Assembly (NCBI GenBank): GCA_013398955.1
Contig: VWPU01004528.1
Location: 17,014 to 81,013, forward strand
Reading direction: 5' to 3'
Length of the DNA: 64,000 nucleotides
DNA from: Callaeas wilsoni
Lineage: Eukaryota > Chordata > Aves > Passeriformes > Callaeidae
Shown here: positions 25,746-36,900 of the stretch, piece after piece
Position numbering within the stretch: the stretch's first letter is position 1
Layout: each line of letters begins with the position of its first letter
Notes under the pieces: generated by a model
The model's database searches: none
What the model was told of the DNA's origin: nothing
What the model saw: only the letters and a program-made list of their open reading frames with translations
Position numbers and translations under genes: made by a program

Positions 25746-28339
25746 TCTTCGCTGGTTTCCCCGGCTGCATCTCAAGGTCCCAACTAAAGTGTTGCATTTC
25801 TAATACTGTGTTACAAAACTCAAAAGTTTAGAGGAAACATTATAAAAACTTGTAAATGTAGATGACTTGTCAAAACACTTGAAATACTCTGGGTACAGCT
25901 GAGCAGTATTCATTCACTTTAGTGCAAGGTTGTTAAAATCTTTATTGAGACAAGGGGGGGGAAAAACGGGGAAAAATGTAATTTGTTTTCAAGGATTCTG
26001 CTTCATTGCGTGCTTTTCAGACACTCATGATTTGTTATTCTGCTGTGACTTCTCATGAGAATTACATTCCTAATAAATATATTTGCGTTTACATTGTCAT
26101 TAGCATAAATGTGTGAACACTCCATGCATTTACCATGCGCAGGCTTGTCTTGTCTCTTGGCCTTGTCAAAGTGACACAGTTTCCCCCCTCAACACATTCT
26201 GCTCTTTAATATACTTTTCTATGTTGTAGAATGCTTCTTTCTTTGTTACTGACTTGGATCACAAATGGTCTTCATTTCCCTATTCTTCTGAACTAAATAG
26301 CTAAATGCAGGTTCCTGTGGATGTGAAAGGGGTTATGAATCATACAAACAAAAATGTTAACTTCTTGTGCATGCTGTAATCCATTAGAAACATTCTTATT
26401 CCATGTGGCTTAACCTTGTGGCTTAAACTTTCTTCCTATTATAATATAAAATCATCAATTAATTGAAGTGTAAATTTGGACCCAGCTCATCAGACTGTCA
26501 GAACTGTGTGTTGCAATGCATTCATATAATTCCAGGTGCCACTTTACATTGTCTCCTCTTAATATTACTGTACTCTGACAATAATGGATTGAATAAGCAG
26601 GATTGCAAGGCAATCATTTGGGGGTTAGTGTAGTAAAAGTGAAGGTGAGTTATAAGCTCTAAATTCTCCTCCCTACTGAATACAAAGTCCTTTTGCAGAG
26701 GCTTTATATTTCCAAACAGAGAGAGATCTGGCTCTCTTCAGCTCTCGGTAAGTGCAGGCTGGTCCTATCTTTCCAGATGGTTTGACCTGCCTAATGTGAT
26801 TGCTTAGGAGTCCCACTGAGGTCTCTGTCCATGAGATCATCCCCTGTGTAGGCTTTCCCCATGAATTCTCCTTGAGGAGAAGTTTCAAAATGCCAAATCC
26901 CTGTGTGCCCGAGTTCCCTCAGGGTCATGTGTGCTTTTTATGGTGAGATGGAGAAGGCCATCAGGAACACCGCTGTGGCTGACTCCGCAAAAGCATGGGC
27001 AAGAAACAAGTTCTGTCCTGGGTAAGAAACAGAAAAGTGATGCTGCAAGCAAGCAGAAAGAAGAGGTGATAGTGCCCTGTTTGCTGTCTGAATTTTAATT
27101 ACAGTGGAACGTATTCAAGAGTGATAAGGAAAATACAGATTCTTTTTCCATTTTTCCTAAGAATCATAAGGATTATTAATCAGACTGGAGCTTGCACAAA
27201 AGACAGTTTTCAAGTATTCTTAATGAAAGCATAGAAGATGCGATGTTTTTTATGGAAATGCTAAAGTCCACCTTTTGTATTATTTGGGAGGTTTCTCAGA
27301 TAAAAATCTGCAGTTTTCAAATTCTTTCTTTTCCCACCAACCACAGGCATTGTTTGTGTGAGAAGTTCTTCTTTCAAAAGAGAACTGAGAAAGAATTTAA
27401 GGAAGATCTACAGCTATGTTACACAGAAGACTGACTGCAATATCTTGGTCCCTCCTTTTGCATATATGAACACGACAGGTTGTGGCCACATTTCCCAAAG
27501 ATGCAGCAGATGCTGGGCAGCCTGAGTCCTTTTCACCCACTCCTGAAAACAGAAACACCTTCCTTGTTCCGGCCTTTTCATTCAGTGCAGAAGTGAGGAT
27601 TTGAATTTACTCATTAAGCCCAGCTGCTGAACATGGGGAGAGAAACATATATTGCCCCTCAGTTTACCTGAGGAGGTGCCCTGAAAATCAGTGATGCCTC
27701 TTTTGCCTTCCCGGTAGCAACCACTTTGTTCTGGTGTTGCTCACAATTCCAGTCTGTTCATCAGGACTGACCAGTGTTAGATTAAATGACCTTCGGATAA
27801 AAGATGATGTCAGACTGGTATTGCTGTTTCTGGTTTACTGGTCTGTGTTTCCCATCCATCTCTATTTTTCTGATAGTGCTTCATTTCTACAGTAGCAATA
27901 TAGACATGATTAGTGAGTATGATCTGCCTGCTTCCAAACACTACAAATTGTGTCATTTAGAAATGTATCGGTACAAACACTGTCTCACACTGTTTGCAGC
28001 TAAATTTTCTGTTGCCTTAGCCATCAGTGGCAGTGAAAACCAGTGTCTCCAAGAAGCTAAGTTTCCTCTTCACTTTACATGAGGCATGAAATGCAGCAAA
28101 TAGAAGTATTCACAGCAGGAACCATGTTCAAAACTTCAAAGCTAGGAAGGGAGAGTAACTTCTAAGCAAGGAGAGGAGTGTATTTTTAAAGCTATACTGT
28201 CAGCCAGGGGATATGGCTTCTAAAAAATCCACAAAGAGCTTACGTAGGTGTGCAAATACCTAGTGTTCTTTGAAAAAACCACATCCTGCATCAAATATTG
28301 CAATAACAATGGCAAATCTTGAGGCACACAAAGTCAGGC

Positions 28340-28440
28340 AGTTTGGGTTTGGATTCTATTTGTCTGACTTGCTATGTGACCCCCACTGAGTGTCTCTGTG
28401 TTTCAAACTTCTTATTTTTAAGATTCATTTAAGGTACTCA
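28340..28440. repeat. Possible MIR-like fragment
   Basis: Contains TCTGACTTGCTATGTGACCC, then CTCTGTGTTTCAAACTTCTT and TTTTAAGAT. This resembles in order the core and 3' part of MIR-type SINEs ('tgtgaccttgggcaagtc...cctcagtttcctcatctgtaaaat'). The match is weak. Confidence 0.3.
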
Positions 28441-28591
28441 AATAAAGTTTATGTACCTTTACTGTTTTTATCCAGCTCTGGGTTTTGATCAGGTCATCTA
28501 TTAATGAAGTTCCTACGTGCCTTATATCATTGTGCAAGATTTCACTGAATGTTGATAATCTTTGCGATACTTGAATGAAAGACATTATTAA

Positions 28592-28633
28592 ATGTAAAAT
28601 ATAAATATAATAAATATAAATAAAATATAAAAT
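28592..28633. repeat. A/T simple repeat
   Basis: About 40 bp built of AAATAT and AAATAAA units with no G or C. Confidence 0.8.
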
Positions 28634-31329
28634 GTCTCATTGGAGAAGCATCCTAATGATAAGCATGCCATTCTGTGAGTCTTCCTGGAAGGTGAAAATT
28701 GTAATTCTGTATGTATTGTTTAGCACAGGTAAAGCTGAAATCTGGCGTTTCAGGGGATGTCGGTCACAATTTCTGCTCATTTGATACCAATGAGTGTCTC
28801 TGTAATACATTAACACTTTCTAAAACAAGTCATGGAGAATTATCCCACATCATCAAAACATTGCCATTTATAATACACCTATTATCGATGCCCTTTTACA
28901 TTGCGGTTTCTAATTATCTGAATTTGACACTGATTAAGTATTTTCATGACTTAGAAGCTGAGCTAAGGCAGTATGTTAGAGGAAGATAACAGACCTTACT
29001 TTGGTGAGAATACAACGCTCTATTCTAAATATGCCCTTTCAACAAAAAGTTAATTCTGGAAAGAAGTAGACAATTATGTTCATTATCTTCTTTCTTGGTT
29101 AGGTAATAAGTTGCCAAAGTCTGCTTTTTGCTTTGGGTATCTGCTGGCCTGCTGACTGGCTGAGGAAGCTTTGGATCCTGACCTTTTTTATTTGATCTTG
29201 TGAATTTGTTCAGTGCTGTTGTTATGTAAATGCCTGGAATATCACTGTTCTGGCAAAATTATACATTGTCTTGATTCCACTCTGGTATTAGAATTTGGTT
29301 TCTATTGGAAACTCTTTTCTTCATGACATTTAGCACACATCTAAGGAGTAGCATGGATGTAAACTCTTTGATCTTCTTTAATTTATTTTTGAGGTTGGAG
29401 GGTAAATCCTGTGTTGTTCACATATAGCTTGGCATTTGTTTTTTGTGATTTGATTAATGCCTGTCATTTTTGATATTTTGCTGATGGCTTTTGATTTCTT
29501 ATTGAAGAGGTCTGAAATATTAGCTTGTGGAGCTCTAACAGCAGCAGACTGTTAGCTACCATCACCTTCATTCAGATTAATTACGTCATCTTTTGCCCCT
29601 TGTATTTAATATACTCAAGCCATAGAAGATGAGATAGAAATGTGGTTTAGAGAGAACTCAGTCTTATTTTTAGTCCTCTGTAAAGGTCAGGGGTTTTTTG
29701 TCTTTTGTTTTTATATTAAATGCACTGGGTTTCTTTTTTTCTTTAAAGGGAGCCATATCAACTGCTGTCTTATTTACAATATAGGTATTTTTGCAAATAT
29801 GAAATAGACCCTGATAGGTCCGCCAGAAGCAGCAGTGTCAAGGTGCCTGTCACATGTCTGTATTTCAGCCTCTGTTTCAGTGGAAGCTACTTTACACCAC
29901 GTGATGTGACAAAGTTTAACGTGCCCCAAGCAACCGTTGACTCCTGGTGTTTGGAATATCCCAGCAACATGGGATATTCATATTCATCTGAAAATGAGAC
30001 ACACACTCTTCTTTATAGACTACAGAAAAATTACATTATAGCACTGGGCTCCAAGACTTCAAGCCTAATTTGCCACCTCAAAGACTATTAGCAAGTTGGA
30101 AAACCACTGTGTATGAATGACTTTCACATAAAAATGACAGACTAACGTTTTTGTTATTGAAACCACATTACAAAACTGCTATTTCTGTGCTGGTTTATTC
30201 AATATTCTAGATTAGATTTCTGGACATTAGGAAGACATCTCTCATTAGACTTTGTGAATAAACTGATTAAGTTTAGAGTAGCTGCTTTTTTCTTGTCAAA
30301 AAGCAATTGTAATTTCTTTAAATTATGCAAAACAGAGGCAAATAAATATATATAGTAGCTTTTGCTACTTCTTCCTCACTTGGTATGGTATGTATAGGTG
30401 ATTTATCATTTTCAAAGTGATGTGTTGTGATAGCAGAAGGGATGGTCCTATCTGGGGTATAACTTAATAGGTCCACTATGAAAAAAATGTGGATTTATTA
30501 TTAGTGATATATTCGTAAGAATACGACAAGAAACAAACAAAATGCAATTTCTGAGCATGATCATCTAGAGAGAATAATTCCTCAAGAGGATCAGTAGGAA
30601 CTTTTGTTTTACATATCTCCTTTAAGTACAGCCCTTGAAACAGAACAGGTGTCAGCAGAATCCTGGGTCTCAAGGGAGAAGAAAAGGGAGAGAAAGAAGA
30701 GGTGGTTTCTAAGGCAGAAGGAAATTGCTGATTTTAGGACAAGGCCAGAAGGAAGTAGGATTCCTTGCTAAAAGAGACTCAACATCCATTTCCAAGGGTG
30801 TATCAACGTATCAGTTGTCAGTCATAGCTGTATGTAGATATTATGTATGAGCTGGGTGTGCAACACACAGAGATGTGTATTTGACAACTTCCTGCTGATT
30901 CATTTCAGTCTGTGAAATTCAGCTTTCTTACAGGTTAAAAAGGTATCATTGAGAAGCAAATCTCGTGGTTCTTGTTTATCCTTATTAAGAAATGGCAAGG
31001 AAGTAGCAGATGGTTTAGTAGAGGAATGGAGTGGTTGAGGTCACTGGCTGGTTAAAAAGTGGATTAAAGGAGAAACCACTGACTGATGAAGGCAGAGGAG
31101 ACAGTTTTCTAAAGGCAAGTAGAAATGAAGTGTCTTCAGAAGACTGTATTCACTCCTCATCTGTTTTTCATTTTACAATAAGAAATGAGGGTACTACTGA
31201 TCTAGTGTTTATTTTTGGGTCATGTTGCACTCTTATTTTGGAAGCCAGCTGTGGGGAGTAAGATAATTAAGAGTGATACTTAGCTGTTCTAAGAATTTTG
31301 CATCTATCAACAGCAAATCCCTTTAATTG

Positions 31330-31440
31330 ATGTTGTTATTGACATTTTACATTGAAAAGGTCACTCACAGAAAAATGGAATGACCTGGTGGAGGAGTCCC
31401 TGGGACAGGAACTGAACACAGTCTCTGATTTCTTAAGACA
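31330..31440. repeat. Degraded ancient amniote repeat, tentative
   Basis: CATTTTACATTGAAAAGGTC, AATGGAATGACCTGGTGGAG and GGGACAGGAACTGAACACAG appear in the order of the 'attttacagatggggaaactga / aagtgacttgcccaag / gggaatagaacccag' blocks of an old interspersed repeat. This is a resemblance call at high divergence. Confidence 0.35.
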
Positions 31441-32870
31441 GGGTCAGTAATTGTGATGCCAACAACTGCAGAAATTAGCTGTAACATTGCTTAAAGGACC
31501 AGGTGAAAGATGGGGAATAGCAGAAGACATCTGCCACTGCCTTACCGAAGCCAAGATTTCCCATGGGCATCGAGTGTATCAGAAAAGGTGACCTGCTATA
31601 CAACACAAACTGCATGTGTGAAGATGACTGAAAAGCAACACTTTAGTTACACTCCTTCAGGCAGTTCTAATCCTGAAGATCTGTTGTTTGAAACTAACTT
31701 CGATACACAGGGCAAACAGTGATGACTGCAGGATTTAGATAAAGGAGTAAGGCAAAAATAAGAAAATAAATATGGAATTTGAAAGTTTCTGAGATTTTAA
31801 ACAAACATGAAGGTTTCAAAAGATGGTGAAATTATGCTATATTTTTAGATAGCAATTTGGTATTATAATGTGTTGCAGGGTTTTGACAACCTGAGTTTTG
31901 ACTAGTTTATAAGTTTTTGTCTATGCTTTTATTTTACATAGACTCGCTCACCATATAGTCCAGCAAAATATAAGTTCTCCATGTCAAAGAGTGAGTAAAG
32001 ATATTTGAGCTTAATACCAATTTCTTTGTAAGCACAATGAAATACATTTCAGGGAAAATATTGTTCAAGATCTACTTTTACAAAGGTGTTAGACTCTGCT
32101 GCCCACAAAATGATGAAATACCCTGGAAGTAAAATCACAGAAGACAAAGTATTAAACAGGGCAGCTTGACAATACTTTCAGTAACGACAAAAATCAGAGT
32201 ATAAGATAAATGTTTAGCATGTTCTGCTTTGTCCTGTTCATGCAGTTTGAGGCCAGAATGATGTAACACTGCATCTTTTAGTCTGACCAACTGGATATCT
32301 CTGGCCACTAAATTTTGCATGTAAGTCCAACTTCTTTACTGGGATACTGTATTTATCAATTATTTATACAGTATTTATATATTATTTTCCACAGAGACAT
32401 CTTGTGTTATTAGGAGATTTCTAAAGAATACAATGCAGCTTCCCTCCACAATTTGTGCCAATGATTATTCACTCCCATAAATAACATTTCTAGTTTGAAT
32501 TTACCCACCTTCATCTTCCAGACATTGACTCTCTTATCCATTTCAACTACAAGACTGAAGGGCCTTTTAGTTTGTGGTATTTTCTCCTGTGAAGGTATGT
32601 ACACGCTGTTATCAAGTTGCATCTCCTTTTGTAGCATGGTAAGCGGTTCAATCTCTATTTATACAACCCTTAAATCAGCTTTGTGGTTCATCACTTCATT
32701 CTCATATTTTTCAGGCGTGCCGGCCATGTAGCCAGCATCCCATGGCAGTCTGGATGAAATAAACTCCTCTCTCATATTTTACATAGATGTTGGGCAACCA
32801 CTTGTTCAGGCGTCCAGCGTGTGCTTTGTTTACATCGCTTAGTGCTTGTCTTTTTTAATCCAAACGAAAT

Positions 32871-33122
32871 TGAAGTTGTGTCAGGGGAGGTTTAAGTTGG
32901 GTATCAGGAAAAGGTTCGTCCCCCAGGGGGTGGTCGGGCACTGGAACAGGCTCCCCAGGAAAGTGGTCACAGCACCAAGACTGACAGAGGTCAAGAAGTG
33001 TTTGGACGATGCTCTCGGGCACACGGTGTGACTCTTGGGGATGGTGCTGTGCAGGGCCACGGGCTGGATTCGTTGATCCTTGAGGGTCCCTTCCAACTCA
33101 GCATATTCTGTGATTCTGTGAA
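32871..33122 (+). mobile_element. CR1 LINE 3' end, sense
   Basis: A 250-bp 3' fragment of CR1. It has AGGGGAGGTTTAAGTTGGGT, the GGTATCAGGAAAAGGTTCG segment, the GGCACTGGAACAGGCTCCCC segment, and ends TTCCAACTCAGC followed by ATTCTGTGATTCTGTG at 33105-33120, the terminal octamer repeat of CR1. It lies just upstream of the DCLK3 CpG island. Confidence 0.92.
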
Positions 33123-33169
33123 TGATTTACCAAGTCTACTTGGCATCTACAGGGCGACGATAAAAGTGT

Positions 33170-33990
33170 TTTCACTCATGAGCGGGCTGGGAGCAGCGCC
33201 CCGTATCCCGCCACCTGGGGACACCCACGGGGACGCACGGAGCCCCCGGCCACGTAACAAACACCCGCGCCGGGCGGGCGGGCGCCCGGCTGGGGGGCAA
33301 ACGAGGACATCCCGGTGGCTGGGGCCGAGCTGGGCGCTGGGGAGAGGCGGGAGGCGGGCGGGGCGCGGTCCGGGGGCGGGCGAGCGCTGAGGCGGTGGCG
33401 GCGGGCGGTACCGCCCGGCGGGCAGCCCGGGGAGGGGTGCGGAAGTGTGACCGGCGGTGTGGCCGGTGCGCGGCGCCGCCTCCCCGCCGGGTCCCCTCCC
33501 TCCTTCCCGCTCCCCGACCGCTCTCGCCGGCGGGAGGCGGCGCGGAGGGACCGTGCGGTGCTGTGCGGGCAGCCCCTGGCCCCAGCCGAGCGGAGCCGAG
33601 CCTAGCCCCCGCACCATGCCGGCCGCCGCGCCGCCCCCGCTCCACCCCGCGGCGGGCGCCTGCTGCCACTGCCAGGGTGAGTGTCCCTTCCCTCGGCCCC
33701 CTTCCCCAGCCCCTTCCCCGCGGGCAGCCCCCGCGCCGCGCCACCGGGACCCTGCTCCGACAGGTCGTCGGCTGCGGGGCTCCTTTCGGGAGGAGGGGGC
33801 GAGCTGGCGGCGCGGCGCCCCGGCTGAGGCGGACGTGGGGCTGCGGCAGCGTCGAAAGTTCCTGCCCAGCTCCTTGCGGGGAGCGGGGGAAGCTTTCGGG
33901 GGCGTTTGGGCTGGACACGGGGGCCGGAGACTGAGGGGGGAAGGTGCGATGCCTCTCGGCAGGGGGATTGAGGCGAGGGAGGTCCCCGAA
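33170..33990 (+). promoter_or_regulatory. DCLK3: CpG island promoter of DCLK3
   Basis: About 800 bp of very high G+C and dense CpG, in sharp contrast with the AT-rich flanks. It contains several GC boxes, for example around 33351-33380, and no TATA box that I can see near the coding start. It surrounds the DCLK3 start codon at 33616 and extends into the first intron. Such islands mark transcription start regions in vertebrates. The exact start site cannot be fixed from sequence. A four-run G-rich motif lies at 33338-33362. Confidence 0.85.
33616..33676 (+). CDS. DCLK3: DCLK3 first coding exon
   Basis: ATG at 33616 in a favourable context (A at -3) inside the CpG island, 20 codons rich in Ala, Pro and Cys, and one carried base before the consensus donor GTGAGT at 33677. 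The carried G plus GA at the next acceptor gives Gly and keeps the frame into the doublecortin exon. The frame is open upstream to about 33457 but has no earlier ATG there. The splice from this exon to 46477 is inferred from phase and splice sites and would need a transcript to prove. Confidence 0.7.
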
Positions 33991-36900
33991 GGTCCGGAGT
34001 TGTGGTTATTTCACTGTGCTCCTTTAATTACCTGTATTTTGGATTAAAGAGGAGCCTCTCCGGCCTTCCCCCCCAACCCCCGTTTTGTGTTGTAGTGGAG
34101 GCTAGTGAAGTGGACTCGTTGGGAGGTGGGCTGCTATGGCACGGACAGCCAGTCCCTGCTGCCGGGCGCAGGTCACGCCGTCTGTGCGCCCTTCCGAGAC
34201 TGAGAGACCACCGCGGCAGCCGTGCGAGTACCGGGGCAAGCTTTGAAGTCTGAGTTTCAAGTCAGCGTTTGCCTCTCCAAAAGGCACCCACGGTGTCATC
34301 TGTACTGCCATAAAAATTGAAGATTTGAAGTAACTTGCGCTCCTAATAGTCAGCATGAGTGTACTTCACTTGGAACGAATGCTTGTGGGCTGCTCAGAGC
34401 ACACTGATGCTCTGCAAAAGAAAAAGTAAATAGCATGCAGTGTAAGGGTTTTAAACCGTTGCACAACTGTGTGTTAAAACACACTTGAGGCTGATGAATC
34501 TTCCCTCAGCTGGGAACTCAGAGCGGCTGGAGCTACACGGGTTACAGGCAGAGGCTCAAAGGGTGGGGAGGGCTCTTGTGTCAGATGGAGATGCTGTGAC
34601 ATGTGGTAGCCAGACCTCTCTCGGGAAGAATGCTGGCTGTGCCCTTGCATCTCCTGCCTTCTGTAGTTATATCGCTTGTGTTTGTTCCTATTTAATAGCC
34701 GAACAGATATTTATAGGAGAACTACTCTCTAACTTTTGACTGTGCAGCGTTATTTTCTGCCTTCCTCAGGGTACATTCAGTATGCAATGTCAGCAGGACT
34801 GGATGGGCCACTGGTTTGAGCTAATGGAGTAGTTTTCAGATTGTGAGACACAGTATTTGGGAACAATCCCATAAACTGAAAGTCTTGCTACACTGAGTAC
34901 TGAAAGGTTTCCTTTTTCAAAAAAAGGACAAACCCAAAACCAATTAAAAAAACTAACCCCTTGCAATAGTGTAAAAACTTTCTAGCTCCTTCCTCTGAGC
35001 ATTTAGATTGAAACCCATCCTGTGTGAGTGTATAAACTACGAGTTTATCCTTGAACCTGATAATTTGTTATGCATGCTTTTGATACTAACTATATAGAGA
35101 CATGAAAATGTGCATATATATGCAAGTTTGCATGCAAGTTTGTCTTCCCACCTCTGTGTTTCCCTTTCCTTTAGCCCCCCCTTTTTTCTTTTGATGCTTC
35201 TTGTGTTTTTTTATATGATCTGAATGCAGTTTTGACACTATGAAATGCTGAGAACTCAGCAGACTCCCAAAACAGTCAGCAAGGGAAATGAAGCTTACAA
35301 AACATATTACAGCTGCTTTATGTAGTAGAAGTGCAGTTATTATAGCAACTCATACTCTTCTCAAGAGGTGACTGAATTTTATATCTCAGGAAGCCACCCT
35401 TCAGCTCTCCTGATAAAACTGATCTTGCTGAGTTAGTCCCTTTCTTGTAGTGTAATGGGTGTGGGTCTTCTGAAATAGCATGAAAAAAAATTTTCCATGA
35501 AAATTTTTGTAGGACGTTCGGACACATTATCTGAGAACTAGCTTCTGATAAATCTCCATCTGTGGCTTATTAACCTGAATTGGTTAATTGGACTTAAACT
35601 GTCAGCAAAGATAAGATAATTTGGTTTAATTCAAGTTAGTGGCAGCTGTTCAAACCTCTGAATTTGAGCTGTGCTTAAGTTACCTTGTCTATATTGGTTT
35701 GTTGTTTTTTTTTTTTTTACTCAAGTTAATTACCTTGGGCATGCTAGCCTGACTTTTGAATGTATCTTTATCTGGTAGTGTCACTACAAGCTTTGTATCT
35801 GTTTTCACTGCTGCTTTTTCTGGTCATGTTCCGCAAAGCGTCACAATTTTGGCACCGGCTGGACTTACAGTGTGTAGTGACTAAGGGAAGTTGTGTGGGA
35901 TTCATTTCCCCATTTCTAAGATTACCTAGCTTAGTTTGTTTTCTGCAGAAACATCTACAGCTTTGTAAAAATAAGGGAAGTTTGCGGTCCTTCCTTTTCT
36001 TCCAACAGCTCTAGGGTGAATTGAGTTGGTTTCTGTCACTGATTTTCTCATTTCCTTTAACTTAATGATTCCTTGACATTTAACAACATTTGAAATTAGT
36101 GTTACATAGATTTTCTTGTAAATAAAATTAGACTCTTTCTTGTAAATATAATTAGAATCAGAATGTTATGGTGATTTTAGCAGCCTCAGATCTGATCCAG
36201 ATCTCACTGAAGCTAATGTGAATCTTTTAATTAGCTTCAGCGCAACTTGGATCAGAGCTGAAAACGTGGTAGTTGAAGAGGTGAATGTGACATTTCTCTT
36301 CATAACAGTATACTGTTTTCCATGTTTTTCTCAATTTCAGAGCATGGGCTCTGTCCTTTTGGAGTGTTCACTGGATTCTGGAAACAGAAAACAGTGGGAG
36401 CTACTGCCTTGATTGATTCTAATGTAAATTTGGAGTTTTGGTAATGCTCACACATTGTCCATCTTACCTAGCAGTAGTTGGCTTTCACTGCAAATGCAAG
36501 TCAGGCATTTGTTTACCATCTTCTCTCTGTTGCTAGCATTGTTTACTCAGTCTAATTATTGTAAGAATGCAGAACAATTATGTTGTATATTTGTGGAGGA
36601 AGCTCTCAGTAGACATTCAGAAAACACCATCTCCCACTCCATCAGTAGTGCTAGCCTGCACGTATTCTCCAGGTTTTAGTTTTCTCATCACCCCAGATAA
36701 TCTAGTTAATGGAAATACTGAGAAATTTCTGGTGATGTGAAAATCACGATCTTTCTGCTTGTCATCGTGCTTTTGAGTCTAATTAGCACTGGCTTACAGT
36801 TTTCCCTGAGAAACCTATCTTCTTTTATAAGTCCTGTGAAACAATTTATTTTTCTATGTCTGTCTTTCTGTGTTCCATGCAATGTTGTATTTAATAGATG

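Larger units (their letters stand above)
16869..32870. other. Long intergenic stretch without genes
   Basis: About 16 kb of AT-rich sequence between TRANK1 and the DCLK3 promoter region. I find no exon-like open frame with both splice sites and protein character, no tRNA or other RNA gene, and no young transposon. It does contain several degraded fragments that look like very old repeats (near 18055, 25481, 28340 and 31330) and small tandem repeats near 19376 and 28592, each listed separately. It is the natural place for distal regulatory DNA, but I cannot show any enhancer from sequence alone. Confidence 0.55.

Noticed and set aside
32998..33390. 130-codon + strand frame
   Set aside because: It begins inside a CR1 3' end and runs into the CpG island, so it is a chance join of repeat and GC-rich DNA.
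33172..33918. Minus-strand frame of 248 codons, and related frames of 156-196 codons on both strands
   Set aside because: They lie in the CpG island, where stop codons are rare because of high G+C. The proteins are Pro/Arg/Ala-rich low complexity. Only the short stretch from 33616 to 33676 has splice and phase support.
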